DNA from: Flavobacterium gelidicaeli
GTDB lineage: Bacteria; Bacteroidota; Bacteroidia; Flavobacteriales; Flavobacteriaceae
Direction of reading: 5' to 3'
Assembly: GCF_013294005.1 (NCBI RefSeq)
Contig: NZ_JABSNK010000001.1
Location: 536,862-600,861 of the forward strand
DNA length: 64,000 bases
Made by a program: the position numbers and the translations under genes. Shown piece by piece: positions 18,239 to 26,829 of this stretch. The notes under the pieces were generated by a model, which was not told where the DNA came from, made no database searches, and worked only from the letters and a program-made list of their open reading frames with translations. The stretch's first letter is position 1; every line of letters begins with the position of its first letter.

Positions 18239-18265
18239 CAACTTAGTAACTCAGTCACTTTTTTT

Positions 18266-19732
18266 ATGCTAAAGCAATTCTTAAATTTAAAATTATCACA
18301 GAAATTATCTCCACAGCAAATCCAGCTGATGAAGTTAATTCAATTGCCTACGCAAGCCTTTGAGCAACGTTTACTGGAAGAAATGAATGAAAACCCAGCT
18401 CTAGAAGCGGGTAAGGAGGAAGATGATTACGAGAATGACGATTTTGAAAACGACGAATTCGAAGATTATGATGAAGGCGATTCAGAAAGAATTGAAGCAG
18501 ACGACATTAATATCGATGAGTATTTGAGTGATGATGACTCGCCTGATTATAAAACACAAGCTAATAATTATAGTGATGATGATGAAGAACGCGAATCGCC
18601 TCTTGCCTCTCCTATTAGTTTTCACCAAGATTTAATCAATCAGCTAAATACATTTATTCTAGATGATCAAGAACGTGAAATTGCCGAATTCTTAGTAGGA
18701 AGTATTGATGATATGGGTTACATACGTCGCAGTATTCCTGATATTGTTGATGATATGGCTTTTACACAAGCAATCTATACCGATGAGGAAATGGTCGAAA
18801 GAATGCTGCATGTAATTCATGAACTAGAGCCATCAGGTGTGGGAGCACGCGATCTACAAGAATGTTTATTGCTGCAGTTGAAGCATAAAACACCGTCTGA
18901 ATATATTGACTTGGCTACTGATATTATCGAAAACCAATTTGATGCCTTCACAAAAAAGCATTACGATAAATTATTACAGAAATATGGTGTCTCTAACGAG
19001 CAATTAAAGAAAGCGGTTCACGAAATAGAGCGATTGAATCCAAAACCTGGTGGAGCCTTTACTGGAAACAATAAAGTTACCGAAAATGTAGTCCCTGATT
19101 TTGCTATTCGAATAGTTGAAGGCGAACTGGAATTAACCCTTAATGGAAGAAATGCACCAAGCCTTCATGTCTCTAAAGACTACCAAGAAATGATGCAAAC
19201 CTATAAAGTGTCTACTGATAAATCAGGTCCGCAAAAAGATGCAGTACAATTTATCAAGCAAAAATTAGATTCGGCTAAGTGGTTTATTGATGCGATACGC
19301 CAGCGTCAAGAGACGTTGTTTGTTACCATGAATGCTATTATGCATTATCAAGAAGAGTATTTTCTAGAAGGAGACGAAACCAAATTAAAACCAATGATCT
19401 TAAAAGACATTGCCGATATGGTAGGATTAGACATCTCAACCATTTCTAGGGTTGCCAATAGTAAGTATGTAGAAACACCTTATGGAACTAAATTAATCAA
19501 GGAATTTTTCTCAGAAGCAATGAAGAACGATCAAGGTGAAGATGTTTCTACACTCGAAATCAAGAAAATATTGCAAAATATAATCGAAGAAGAAGACAAG
19601 AAAAAACCTCATCCAGATGATCAGTTAGCTGAATTATTAAAGGAAAAAGGGTATCCTATTGCTAGAAGAACCATTGCTAAATATAGAGAGCAACTCGATA
19701 TTCCGGTAGCTAGAATGAGGAAGAAGATTTAA
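18266..19732 (+). CDS. rpoN: RNA polymerase sigma-54 factor
   Basis: Alternative sigma factor that needs NtrC-type ATPase activators. The 488-residue protein has the Gln/Leu-rich region I (LSQKLSPQQIQLMKLIQLP) that contacts activators, a very acidic region II (about residues 50-125, many Asp/Glu), the core-binding region III, a helix-turn-helix near residues 385-405 (MVGLDISTISRVANSKYV) and the RpoN box variant ARRTIAKYRE near the end. Start 18266 gives the standard MLKQFL N-terminus. An NtrC-type activator that could work with it is encoded at 47009-48340. Confidence 0.96.
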   Translation: MLKQFLNLKLSQKLSPQQIQLMKLIQLPTQAFEQRLLEEMNENPALEAGKEEDDYENDDFENDEFEDYDEGDSERIEADDINIDEYLSDDDSPDYKTQANNYSDDDEERESPLASPISFHQDLINQLNTFILDDQEREIAEFLVGSIDDMGYIRRSIPDIVDDMAFTQAIYTDEEMVERMLHVIHELEPSGVGARDLQECLLLQLKHKTPSEYIDLATDIIENQFDAFTKKHYDKLLQKYGVSNEQLKKAVHEIERLNPKPGGAFTGNNKVTENVVPDFAIRIVEGELELTLNGRNAPSLHVSKDYQEMMQTYKVSTDKSGPQKDAVQFIKQKLDSAKWFIDAIRQRQETLFVTMNAIMHYQEEYFLEGDETKLKPMILKDIADMVGLDISTISRVANSKYVETPYGTKLIKEFFSEAMKNDQGEDVSTLEIKKILQNIIEEEDKKKPHPDDQLAELLKEKGYPIARRTIAKYREQLDIPVARMRKKI

Positions 19733-19757
19733 GAATGACGATTTTTATTGAACACAA

Positions 19758-19795
19758 AAAAAGGACTAAATAAATTATATTATTTGGTCCTTTTT
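19758..19795. terminator. Strong bidirectional terminator between rpoN and the toxin gene
   Basis: A 16-bp stem (19758-19773 with 19780-19795, one G-T wobble) with a 6-base loop, A-run on one side and T-run on the other. The right arm overlaps the last codons of the convergent toxin gene. Confidence 0.85.
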
Positions 19796-20097
19796 ATTTT
19801 AACGGGGTTTTGTTTGCAATTGAACACATCCCAAATTTCTATTTGATTTTTATTTGTGTTGATCCAATAAATAACTTTATAATCCTTACTAATTAAAACC
19901 CTGAACACTCTAGATCTATCTAACAGTAAATCCTCAACCTTGCCTAAATAAGGATGATTGCTGAGTAACTTGACTTCGTTAGTTATATCATTAATTGTAT
20001 TTTTTGCAACAAGTATGGTAGCATTAGTTTTAAGAAATTCATAAATGAGTTGAAGTTCTATTTTAGCAAAGTCTGTCCAATAAACTTTTAATTCCAT
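19780..20097 (-). CDS. RelE/ParE-family toxin
   Basis: A 105-residue basic protein with the RelE/ParE fold pattern: KVYWTDFAKIELQLIYEFL at the N-terminus, LLSNHPYLGKVEDLL in the middle, and the beta-strand series SRVFRVLISKDYKVIYWINTN with a typical final strand IEIWDVFNCKQNP. Members cut ribosome-bound mRNA (RelE) or poison gyrase (ParE); which applies cannot be told here. The start ATG at 20097 lies inside the end of the upstream antitoxin gene (10-base overlap), the usual coupling. The last codons are part of a terminator stem. Confidence 0.85.
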   Translation of the reverse strand: MELKVYWTDFAKIELQLIYEFLKTNATILVAKNTINDITNEVKLLSNHPYLGKVEDLLLDRSRVFRVLISKDYKVIYWINTNKNQIEIWDVFNCKQNPVKIKRTK

Positions 20098-20330
20098 TTT
20101 TCTATTGCATCCAAAAAGTCCTCCATCTCAGTCAGTTTTCCCTTATTGGAGTCTTCTTCTGATTGGTCTATTCTTCTATTTAATTCTGAAATAGTCATCG
20201 AATTTAATTCTGTATTTTTAAAAGCAGTATTTTTATTTTTCAGCAAGTTTTCAAATCGAGAAATAAGCTCCTCACTTTCAATAGAAAGAAATTCCTGAAC
20301 AAACGATATTTTTCGACTTTGTAAATCCAT
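20088..20330 (-). CDS. Antitoxin partner of the RelE/ParE-type toxin
   Basis: An 80-residue acidic, helical protein directly upstream of the toxin and overlapping it by 10 bases. Residues 40-80 (NSMTISELNRRIDQSEEDSNKG, TEMEDFLDAIEKWN) resemble the toxin-wrapping C-terminus of small flavobacterial antitoxins often annotated as hypothetical or addiction-module proteins. No obvious ribbon-helix-helix or HTH DNA-binding domain is seen, so autoregulation would have to use the N-terminal helices. A TAACTTTG -7 box lies 17 bases before the ATG. Confidence 0.7.
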   Translation of the reverse strand: MDLQSRKISFVQEFLSIESEELISRFENLLKNKNTAFKNTELNSMTISELNRRIDQSEEDSNKGKLTEMEDFLDAIEKWN

Positions 20331-20347
20331 TCCAATTAATTTTAAAT

Positions 20348-20355
20348 CAAAGTTA
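20348..20355 (-). promoter_or_regulatory. -7 promoter box for the toxin-antitoxin operon
   Basis: Minus-strand TAACTTTG (TAnnTTTG) 17 bases upstream of the antitoxin ATG. Confidence 0.55.
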
Positions 20356-20473
20356 CAAAATTAAAATCACCTTAAGATGTAAGTGCTTCTAAAAGTGAGA
20401 TATAATCATTTATGGATTCAAATTGACTTTGGAGTAAATCACAAATAGCTCAAAATAACTTCATGTTAAAATC

Positions 20474-20508
20474 AAAAAACCCTTTCTGAGTATCAGAAAG
20501 GGTTTTGA
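20474..20508 (-). terminator. Rho-independent terminator after tdk
   Basis: Perfect 14-bp stem AAAACCCTTTCTGA (20476-20489) with TCAGAAAGGGTTTT (20493-20506); the minus strand then has a T-run. It starts within a few bases of the tdk stop. Confidence 0.9.
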
Positions 20509-20509
20509 A

Positions 20510-21145
20510 TTATATAGAATCTTTTTTCGTATTGTCTCCCTCTCCTTTGGAGAGGGCTGGGGAGAGGACCTCACGCATCGCATGATAATAAGCAGCTCTA
20601 CTTAACGGCTCATACTCTTCCGTTTCACCAAGCATTACTAATTTATCGTTATCGGTTTTTCTAAAACTGTAATTAGCAAGATTTCCTGTTCGCGTGCATA
20701 CTGCGTGCACTTTAGTAACATATTCGGCTGTAGCCATTAGTGCAGGCATGGGTCCGAAAGGGTTTCCTTTAAAATCCATATCTAATCCAGCTACAATAAC
20801 ACGAATACCTTGATTAGCAAGATCGTTACAAATTTTCACTATCTCGTCATCAAAAAACTGCGCTTCATCAATCCCAACCACATCACACCCTTGTGCTAGA
20901 ATGGCAATATTAGCCGCGGCTGGAACTGGTGTAGAGCGAATTTCATTGGCATCATGAGAAACCACCATTTCGTCATGATAACGCGTATCTACTTCAGGTT
21001 TAAAAATCTCTACCTTCTGTTTAGCAAATTGCGCTCTTTTAAGACGACGTATTAATTCTTCGGTTTTACCCGAAAACATCGAACCGCAGATGACTTCAAT
21101 CCAACCAAATTGCTCTTTATGATTTACTGTATTTTCGAGAAACAT
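20510..21145 (-). CDS. tdk: Thymidine kinase (type II)
   Basis: Phosphorylates thymidine in pyrimidine salvage. The 211-residue protein has the P-loop [14 protein letters not shown] near residues 21-34, the DEAQFFDD Walker-B/catalytic motif near residues 93-100, and the lasso region [25 protein letters not shown]. The zinc-type cysteine pair is reduced to VCTRTG, with only one Cys. The last 20 or so residues (after YYHAMRE) do not look like the family and are encoded by a GC-richer repeat at 20536-20577, so the natural C-terminus has been replaced by repeat sequence. Because the C-terminal tail is not part of the fold, activity is probably kept. Confidence 0.93.
   Translation of the reverse strand: MFLENTVNHKEQFGWIEVICGSMFSGKTEELIRRLKRAQFAKQKVEIFKPEVDTRYHDEMVVSHDANEIRSTPVPAAANIAILAQGCDVVGIDEAQFFDDEIVKICNDLANQGIRVIVAGLDMDFKGNPFGPMPALMATAEYVTKVHAVCTRTGNLANYSFRKTDNDKLVMLGETEEYEPLSRAAYYHAMREVLSPALSKGEGDNTKKDSI
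20536..20577. repeat. Palindromic repeat inside the 3' end of tdk
   Basis: CCCTCTCC-TTT-GGAGAGGG is a perfect 8-bp inverted repeat, followed by CTGGGGAGAGGACCTCACG. This is the CTCTCC/GGAGAGG intergenic repeat type found in many genomes. Here it is translated as the tail [12 protein letters not shown] of thymidine kinase. Confidence 0.7.
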
Positions 21146-21386
21146 TTTGTATTTTTCTAACTTAAAAAATGAATAGTTTTTATTACTTTGTAATGTAATA
21201 ATTCGGCTTAAGATTTTATACTTTTACACTGTCTCAAAAGTAGAAAATTTTTATCAATTCGAGGATTCACGAGCGGTTAATTAAAAAATTAAATCTGCCT
21301 GCTAATTCCTTCGTTATCATTAATAAGCATTTAAGCTACATTTTTAAACAAATAAAACACGCCATACATACAATAATTTAAAGGTT

Positions 21387-22523
21387 ATGAAAAAAAGACT
21401 GGAAGCTGATTTAGTTAGCATTGCTCACAGAGTATTACAACTTAAAAATAAATCTGATATCAATCAATTGTATTTAGAAACTCAAAAATTATATGAAAAA
21501 CTTTCTGTTTTGAAATATATTGATGAGCAATATGGTGATGTAAAACCTACTATTGGTCGCAATGAGATAGAGAAAGAAATGGAAAGCTTTTATAATAAAC
21601 AAGAAAGCTTACCAATAGAAACGGTTGTCGAAATGACCGAAGAACCTCTACCGGTAGTAGAAGCAGCTAAAAATGAACTTATCGAGGAAACCATTGAAGA
21701 TAACGAAGAAATCATTATCGCTGAGACTGTAAACGAAGTAACTCCTGAAGAAGAGCCTGTTGTTGCTAAAGAAGAAATCACAATAAATACAGATTTTGAA
21801 GCTGATATTAAAGAAGAACAAATAGTTCCTGATGTTGAGAAACAAGAAGTTACTAACGAAGCAATAGAAGAAGATATTCTTGGAGTTGCTCCAGCAGAGG
21901 AAACTATTGAAGAAGAAATTGCTGAAAAAGAAATCAAAGCTACAAAAGAAGAAACACCAGAAACAGTTTTTTCATTTGAACCTGTAATTGATTTATCAGA
22001 AGAAGTAAAAACAGCAGCAAAAGAAGAAGCCGTTCAAATCTCATTTGAAGATTTACTAGGCGCAAACTATAGTGAACCACAGTTTATAAAAGTAGAAAAT
22101 GTTGCTCCACTTGCTCCTGAACCTATTTTTGATGCTGTTGTTGAAAAAATAGAAATAGAAAGTGTTACTCCTGAAGTTGTATCCACAATTGTTGAAGAAG
22201 TCACTCCTGAAGTTGTTAAAACGAAACCTCCTGTTATTGAAAAACCTACAGAGGCTACAGTACCAAAGAACTTATCGATTAATGATAAATTCTCAAAAGG
22301 AATCGATATTGACTTAAATGATAGAATTGCTTTTGTAAAACACTTATTTGGAAATAGCGAAGAAGATTACAACCGTGTTCTAAATCAACTAATTACCTTT
22401 GATAACTTTTATGAAACACGTAACTTTATCGAAGAAATGGTGAAACCTGATTACAACGACTGGAAAGGTAAAGACGATTATGCAGAGCGTTTTATTGATA
22501 TTATCGAGAAAAAATTCTTGTAA
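21387..22523 (+). CDS. Acidic low-complexity protein with conserved ends, function unknown
   Basis: A 378-residue cytosolic protein in three parts. Residues 1-70 form a charged helical region (LVSIAHRVLQLKNKSDINQLY). Residues 75-295 are low complexity, full of Glu, Val, Ile and Pro with recurring units such as VEEVTPEVV and EETIEEEI. Residues 300-378 (SINDKFSKGIDIDLNDRIAF, LFGNSEEDYNRVLNQL) form a compact, conserved-looking C-terminal domain. I know similar proteins from Flavobacteriaceae only as hypothetical. It is followed 54 bases later by rsmI on the same strand. The long acidic middle suggests a flexible linker between two binding ends. Confidence 0.7.
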   Translation: MKKRLEADLVSIAHRVLQLKNKSDINQLYLETQKLYEKLSVLKYIDEQYGDVKPTIGRNEIEKEMESFYNKQESLPIETVVEMTEEPLPVVEAAKNELIEETIEDNEEIIIAETVNEVTPEEEPVVAKEEITINTDFEADIKEEQIVPDVEKQEVTNEAIEEDILGVAPAEETIEEEIAEKEIKATKEETPETVFSFEPVIDLSEEVKTAAKEEAVQISFEDLLGANYSEPQFIKVENVAPLAPEPIFDAVVEKIEIESVTPEVVSTIVEEVTPEVVKTKPPVIEKPTEATVPKNLSINDKFSKGIDIDLNDRIAFVKHLFGNSEEDYNRVLNQLITFDNFYETRNFIEEMVKPDYNDWKGKDDYAERFIDIIEKKFL

Positions 22524-22577
22524 TACAGCATTGTTCCTTGGTCACCGCAGCCTATTAAATTACTTGTAAATACTATT

Positions 22578-23300
22578 ATGTCAAAATTATATATTGTTCC
22601 TACGCCTATTGGTAATCTCGAAGACATGACTTTTAGAGCGATTAGAATCCTCAAAGAAGTCGATTTGATTCTCGCAGAAGACACCCGTACCAGCGGAAAA
22701 CTGTTGAAACATTTTGAGATAGGCACGCACATGCACAGCCACCACATGCATAACGAACATAAAACGGTTGAGAACCTAATTGCTCGTTTGCAAGCCGGAG
22801 AAAACATCGCTTTGATCTCTGATGCAGGAACGCCTGCCATCTCTGATCCTGGTTTTTTATTGACTCGCGCTTGTGTCGAAAATGGTATCACTGTTGAATG
22901 TCTACCCGGCGCTACAGCATTTGTACCTGCATTAGTAAATAGCGGTTTGCCTAATGACAAATTTGTATTTGAAGGTTTCTTACCTGAAAAAAAAGGACGC
23001 CAAACACGTTATCTAGAGTTAGCGGAAGAATCTCGCACCATGATTTTATATGTTTCACCACATAAATTGGTAAAAACATTAGTCGAATTTGTCACTTACT
23101 TTGGCGAAGACCGACAAATATGTGTTTCCAGAGAGCTCTCTAAACTGCATGAAGAAAATGTAAGAGGAACTACTCGCGAAGTCTTAACCCATTTCGAAAA
23201 AACAGCTCCTCGTGGCGAAATCGTAGTGGTAGTTGCCGGAAAACCATTTATAAAAGAAGCCAAGAAAAGTAAATTTTCTAAAGAAGATAATAAAGAATAA
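22578..23300 (+). CDS. rsmI: 16S rRNA (cytidine(1402)-2'-O)-methyltransferase
   Basis: Methylates the ribose of C1402 in the decoding centre of 16S rRNA. The 240-residue protein begins KLYIVPTPIGNLEDMTFRA, the RsmI hallmark, followed by AEDTRTSGKLL, LISDAGTPAISDPG and GLPNDKFVFEGFLP. This is the tetrapyrrole-methylase-like fold with a C-terminal basic tail. Length is normal apart from a slightly short C-terminal end. The HopJ-family gene starts 7 bases after its stop. Confidence 0.95.
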   Translation: MSKLYIVPTPIGNLEDMTFRAIRILKEVDLILAEDTRTSGKLLKHFEIGTHMHSHHMHNEHKTVENLIARLQAGENIALISDAGTPAISDPGFLLTRACVENGITVECLPGATAFVPALVNSGLPNDKFVFEGFLPEKKGRQTRYLELAEESRTMILYVSPHKLVKTLVEFVTYFGEDRQICVSRELSKLHEENVRGTTREVLTHFEKTAPRGEIVVVVAGKPFIKEAKKSKFSKEDNKE

Positions 23301-23307
23301 ATACATC

Positions 23308-23652
23308 ATGACATTAAATACATTCCTTTCTACCTTAAAAGAAAACCCAACAACACTAGCATTTACAGACACTATTGCTGTAATTGAAGATAATTATATT
23401 TTTACTCCTACCGCTTTTAAAAACGGAAACCAACAAAATGCTGCTGGTGAAAACTCCGGTTCTTGCAAGATTTTTGCTTTCGCGAAAGCGCAACAACTTT
23501 CTCCAGAAGAAACTTTAAGTTGTTTTGGTACGTACTATACTGAAGACGTTTTGAAAAACCCGGAAGGAACAGACCACCAAAACATCCGTAATTTTATGAT
23601 TCATGGTTGGGACGGAATCGCATTTGAAGGCGATGCTTTACAATTGAAATAA
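23308..23652 (+). CDS. HopJ-family protein
   Basis: A 114-residue soluble protein matching the HopJ family, named after a putative type III effector of Pseudomonas but common in free-living bacteria without type III secretion. Recognisable blocks are FTDTIAVIEDNYIFTPTAFK, NAAGENSGSCKIFAFAKAQ, LSPEETLSCFGTYYTEDVL and NIRNFMIHGWDGI. No signal peptide. Its function is unknown; in this genome an effector role is unlikely. It lies 7 bases behind rsmI and is probably co-transcribed. Confidence 0.85.
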   Translation: MTLNTFLSTLKENPTTLAFTDTIAVIEDNYIFTPTAFKNGNQQNAAGENSGSCKIFAFAKAQQLSPEETLSCFGTYYTEDVLKNPEGTDHQNIRNFMIHGWDGIAFEGDALQLK

Positions 23653-23747
23653 GACATTTTACCGCACACTCGCAATTAATTTATTTTGGGAATTTGCGAT
23701 ATATTTTTTAAACAATAAATTATTAAAACAGCATAATCCCTAGTACT

Positions 23748-25445
23748 ATGAGGTGGACCATAAAGCCAAAACCTTCTGAAGATAAAATTACCCATTTGGC
23801 GGAAGCCTTACATGTAGAAGATTTTGTAGCTACCTTATTAGTGCAACGTGGCGTGGAGACGTTTCAAGAAGCCAAAGATTTTTTTAGACCCTCGCTAGAT
23901 CACTTACACGATCCTTTCTTGATGAAAGACATGGACAAAGCCGTGGAAAGAATCGAAAAAGCGATTGCTAATCAAGAACGTATTCTTGTTTTTGGTGATT
24001 ATGATGTTGACGGTACCACAGCGGTTTCGTTAGTTTCTTCTTATCTAAAATCATATTACCCTAATATAGCCACGTACATTCCGGATCGTTATCTTGAAGG
24101 ATATGGCGTATCATACAAAGGGATTGACTTTGCCGAAGACAATGGTTTCACACTAATAATTGCACTAGATTGCGGAATCAAATCTATTGATCATGTCGCT
24201 TACGCAAAAGAAAAACAGATTGACTTTATCATTTGTGACCACCACAGGCCGGGAGACCAATTACCCGAAGCAGCAGCAGTTTTGGACCCAAAAAGAAGCG
24301 ATTGTGATTATCCCTATGACGAACTTTGTGGTTGTGGTGTGGGATTTAAATTGATTCAAGCACTAGGAAGTCGCAAAGGTGAAACGATCGCTGATTTAGT
24401 TCCCTATCTTGACTTAGTAGCTACCGCAATTGCCGCAGATATTGTCCCTATGACAGGAGAAAATCGCGTACTCGCCTACTTTGGTTTACAAGTTATTAAT
24501 GCGGATCCAAGACCTGGAATTAAAGCATTAGTCCATCAAGTAAAAAAGAAAACCCTAGATATTACCGATGTTGTTTTCATTATCGCCCCGCGTATTAATG
24601 CGGCAGGAAGAATAAAGCACGGTAATCATGCGGTAGAATTGCTAACCGAATTTGATTTTGAGCAAGCCCAGCAATTTGCTTCAGAAATTGAGCAATACAA
24701 CTCTGATCGAAAAGATCTAGACAAGCAAATTACTAAGGAAGCGCTCGAACAAATTATTGCGAACCAAGAAACAGAAAAATTCACATCAGTGGTACTTCAA
24801 GAAGATTGGCATAAAGGCGTAATCGGTATTGTAGCCTCTCGATTAATCGAAACCTACTATCGCCCTACCCTAGTTTTTACTAAAAGCGGTGACAAATATG
24901 CAGCTTCGGCGCGATCTGTAAAAGGATTTGATGTGTATAACGCACTTGAAGCCTGTTCAGAGCATTTGGAGCAATTTGGTGGCCACATGTACGCCGCAGG
25001 AATGACTATTTTACCTGAAAATTATTCTGCTTTTAAGGCAGCATTCGAAAGGCAAGTAAAAGACACGATCCAACCCGAAATGCAAACGCAAGAAATTGAC
25101 ATTGACGCTGAAATAGATTTCAATGATATTACCCCTAAGTTTTTTAGAATCTTAAAACAGTTCGAACCCTTTGGACCACTGAACATGACGCCTACCTTTT
25201 TAACAAAAAACGTAATCGACACCGGTTATGGTAAAACGATGGGTAAAGACGACGAGCACCTGCGCTTATTTGTAAAACAAAATAATTCAGAAGGACTCGC
25301 TGCCATAGGTTTTGGCTTGGGAAATAAAATAGCACTTACAAAAAACCAGCAACCATTTGAAATCGCTTATTGTATCGATGAGAATGAGTGGAATGGCAAA
25401 ATTACTACACAATTACGATTAAAAAGTTTACGAAATGAGTGCTGA
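23748..25445 (+). CDS. recJ: Single-stranded-DNA-specific exonuclease RecJ
   Basis: 5'-3' ssDNA exonuclease of recombination and mismatch repair. The 565-residue protein has the DHH phosphoesterase motifs: VFGDYDVDGTTA near residues 79-90, ALDCGIKS near 139, CDHHRPGD near 163 and IAADIVPM near 227. The DHHA1 motif GGHMYAAGMTI is near residue 410 and an OB-like region closes the protein. All metal-binding aspartates and histidines are present. The end overlaps the start of the MFS gene by 11 bases. Confidence 0.95.
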   Translation: MRWTIKPKPSEDKITHLAEALHVEDFVATLLVQRGVETFQEAKDFFRPSLDHLHDPFLMKDMDKAVERIEKAIANQERILVFGDYDVDGTTAVSLVSSYLKSYYPNIATYIPDRYLEGYGVSYKGIDFAEDNGFTLIIALDCGIKSIDHVAYAKEKQIDFIICDHHRPGDQLPEAAAVLDPKRSDCDYPYDELCGCGVGFKLIQALGSRKGETIADLVPYLDLVATAIAADIVPMTGENRVLAYFGLQVINADPRPGIKALVHQVKKKTLDITDVVFIIAPRINAAGRIKHGNHAVELLTEFDFEQAQQFASEIEQYNSDRKDLDKQITKEALEQIIANQETEKFTSVVLQEDWHKGVIGIVASRLIETYYRPTLVFTKSGDKYAASARSVKGFDVYNALEACSEHLEQFGGHMYAAGMTILPENYSAFKAAFERQVKDTIQPEMQTQEIDIDAEIDFNDITPKFFRILKQFEPFGPLNMTPTFLTKNVIDTGYGKTMGKDDEHLRLFVKQNNSEGLAAIGFGLGNKIALTKNQQPFEIAYCIDENEWNGKITTQLRLKSLRNEC

Positions 25446-26718
25446 TCAAGTAAAAAAGAAAGACCCTTACGCAGCCTTGCGTTACAAGGAATTTAATATA
25501 TTTTTATTGTTGCGTTTTGCCATGGTCTTTGCCTGGTCTATGCAATTTATTGTGATTGAATGGGAAGTGTACAGCATCACTAAGGACCCTTTATCATTAG
25601 GAATCATCGGTTTGATGGAAGTTATCCCAGCTGTATCCATGGCATTGTTTGCCGGACATATTGTCGATCAAAAAGAGAAAAAGAGTTTGCTCGTTAAATG
25701 TATCTTGGCTTTCTCGGTCATTAGCTTTGGTTTGTTTTTATTAACCTGGCCTGCAGTGATAGGTGGTTATGACACACAAAGTATTCTCTATGCTATTTAC
25801 TTTCTAGTCTTTTTAGGTGGATTGGTTCGTGCTTTTCTAGGACCTACGATCTTTTCCCTACTGTCCTTATTAGTACCTAAAAAAGTCTATCCTAACGCCG
25901 CTACTTGGAGTAGTTCCGTATGGCAAATTGCCTCTGTAGTAGGACCTGCAGTTGCTGGATTTTCTATCAACTGGATTGGAGTGCATTGGTCTATGTGTTT
26001 GGTTTTTGGGTGTTCGCTATTTGCTTTAATCACCTTATCTCAAATAGAAAAGAAACCTATTTTAAATCCTAAAATTGGCGAACCTGTAATGCAGAGTTTG
26101 TCTGAGGGGATTAAATTTGTCTTCAATAACAAAACTGTATTGGGAGCTATTACGCTAGATATGGTCGCAGTCCTTTTTGGAGGAGCTGTTGCTTTACTAC
26201 CCATTTTTGCACAAGATATTTTAAAAGTAGGTCCCGAAGGTTTTGGTTTCTTGAGAGCCGCCCCTGCTGTAGGTGCTTTTATTACCATGCTAATCACAGC
26301 ATATGTACCGTTAAGTAAAAATGCGGGAATAAAATTGCTATCAGCGATCTTTGCTTTTGGTGTTTGTATTATTGTATTTGGTTTGTCTACCTTATTTTGG
26401 GTATCGTTAATAGCCCTATTTTTTAGCGGTGTTTTTGACGGAATTTCAGTTGTTATTAGGCAAACTATTTTACAACTAAAAACTCCAGATCACATGCGCG
26501 GACGCGTCTCTTCAGTGAACTCTATGTTTGTGGGGTCGTCAAACGAATTAGGTGCTTTTGAGAGCGGATTGACAGCCAAATTAATGGGAACGGTTACCGC
26601 AGTAGTATTTGGAGGAAGTATGACGTTATTTGTAGTCTTGACTACTGGAATTGTCTCTCCTACTTTTAGAAAGCTTGATCTTACAAAAGATTTAGAAGAG
26701 CACGAAAACGAAGCGTAA
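25435..26718 (+). CDS. MFS transporter (EntS/MFS_3-like)
   Basis: A 427-residue inner-membrane protein with about ten to twelve hydrophobic helices. The loop after helix 2 is DQKEKKSLLV, in place of the MFS motif A, and LKTPDHMRGRVSSVNSMFVG in the second half matches the group of EntS-like multidrug and siderophore exporters. Substrate unknown. It overlaps recJ by 11 bases in a different frame, so translation is probably coupled. A strong terminator follows. Confidence 0.85.
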   Translation: MSADQVKKKDPYAALRYKEFNIFLLLRFAMVFAWSMQFIVIEWEVYSITKDPLSLGIIGLMEVIPAVSMALFAGHIVDQKEKKSLLVKCILAFSVISFGLFLLTWPAVIGGYDTQSILYAIYFLVFLGGLVRAFLGPTIFSLLSLLVPKKVYPNAATWSSSVWQIASVVGPAVAGFSINWIGVHWSMCLVFGCSLFALITLSQIEKKPILNPKIGEPVMQSLSEGIKFVFNNKTVLGAITLDMVAVLFGGAVALLPIFAQDILKVGPEGFGFLRAAPAVGAFITMLITAYVPLSKNAGIKLLSAIFAFGVCIIVFGLSTLFWVSLIALFFSGVFDGISVVIRQTILQLKTPDHMRGRVSSVNSMFVGSSNELGAFESGLTAKLMGTVTAVVFGGSMTLFVVLTTGIVSPTFRKLDLTKDLEEHENEA

Positions 26719-26735
26719 AAATCTTTATTCGAAAT

Positions 26736-26783
26736 AAAAAAACGTCGGTAGTGCATTATAAAATTGCTTACCGACGTTTTTTT
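26736..26783 (+). terminator. Rho-independent terminator after the MFS gene
   Basis: AAAAAACGTCGGTA and TACCGACGTTTTTTT form a perfect stem closing on an 18-base AT-rich loop region. Confidence 0.85.
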
Positions 26784-26802
26784 ATGTTTTTTTTAATCAA
26801 TT

Positions 26803-26825
26803 TTATTTAGAATAAATCTAAATAA
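26803..26825. promoter_or_regulatory. Perfect 23-bp palindrome, probable metalloregulator operator
   Basis: TTATTTAGA (26803-26811), ATAAA, TCTAAATAA (26817-26825). The two 9-base arms are exact reverse complements. The site overlaps the expected -33 position of the promoter whose -7 box is at 26830-26837, so a bound protein would block transcription of the gene at 26855. The TTTAGA...TCTAAA form resembles Fur/DtxR-type iron boxes; the regulator is inferred, not shown. Confidence 0.6.
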
Positions 26826-26829
26826 TTAT

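Larger units (their letters stand above)
18083..18260. repeat. Imperfect inverted repeat flanking the asnS-rpoN spacer
   Basis: CAAAGCTGCAAAGTCGCTAAG at 18083-18103 (given here as one unit of 21 bases overall) is similar to the reverse complement of the stretch at 18226-18246, which reads CTTAGTAGCTTTGCAACTTA. Repeats of the AACTTAGTAACTCAG kind are frequent in Bacteroidota spacers. The right copy contains the rpoN -7 box. Confidence 0.45.

Noticed and set aside
18421..18600. Acidic low-complexity stretch in rpoN as a sign of frameshift or foreign insertion
   Set aside because: An acidic region II is normal for sigma-54 and the frame is intact on both sides.
20510..21145. Loss of the second zinc cysteine in thymidine kinase as a defect
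   Set aside because: The VCTRTG form appears to be usual for related flavobacterial enzymes and the P-loop and catalytic motifs are intact.
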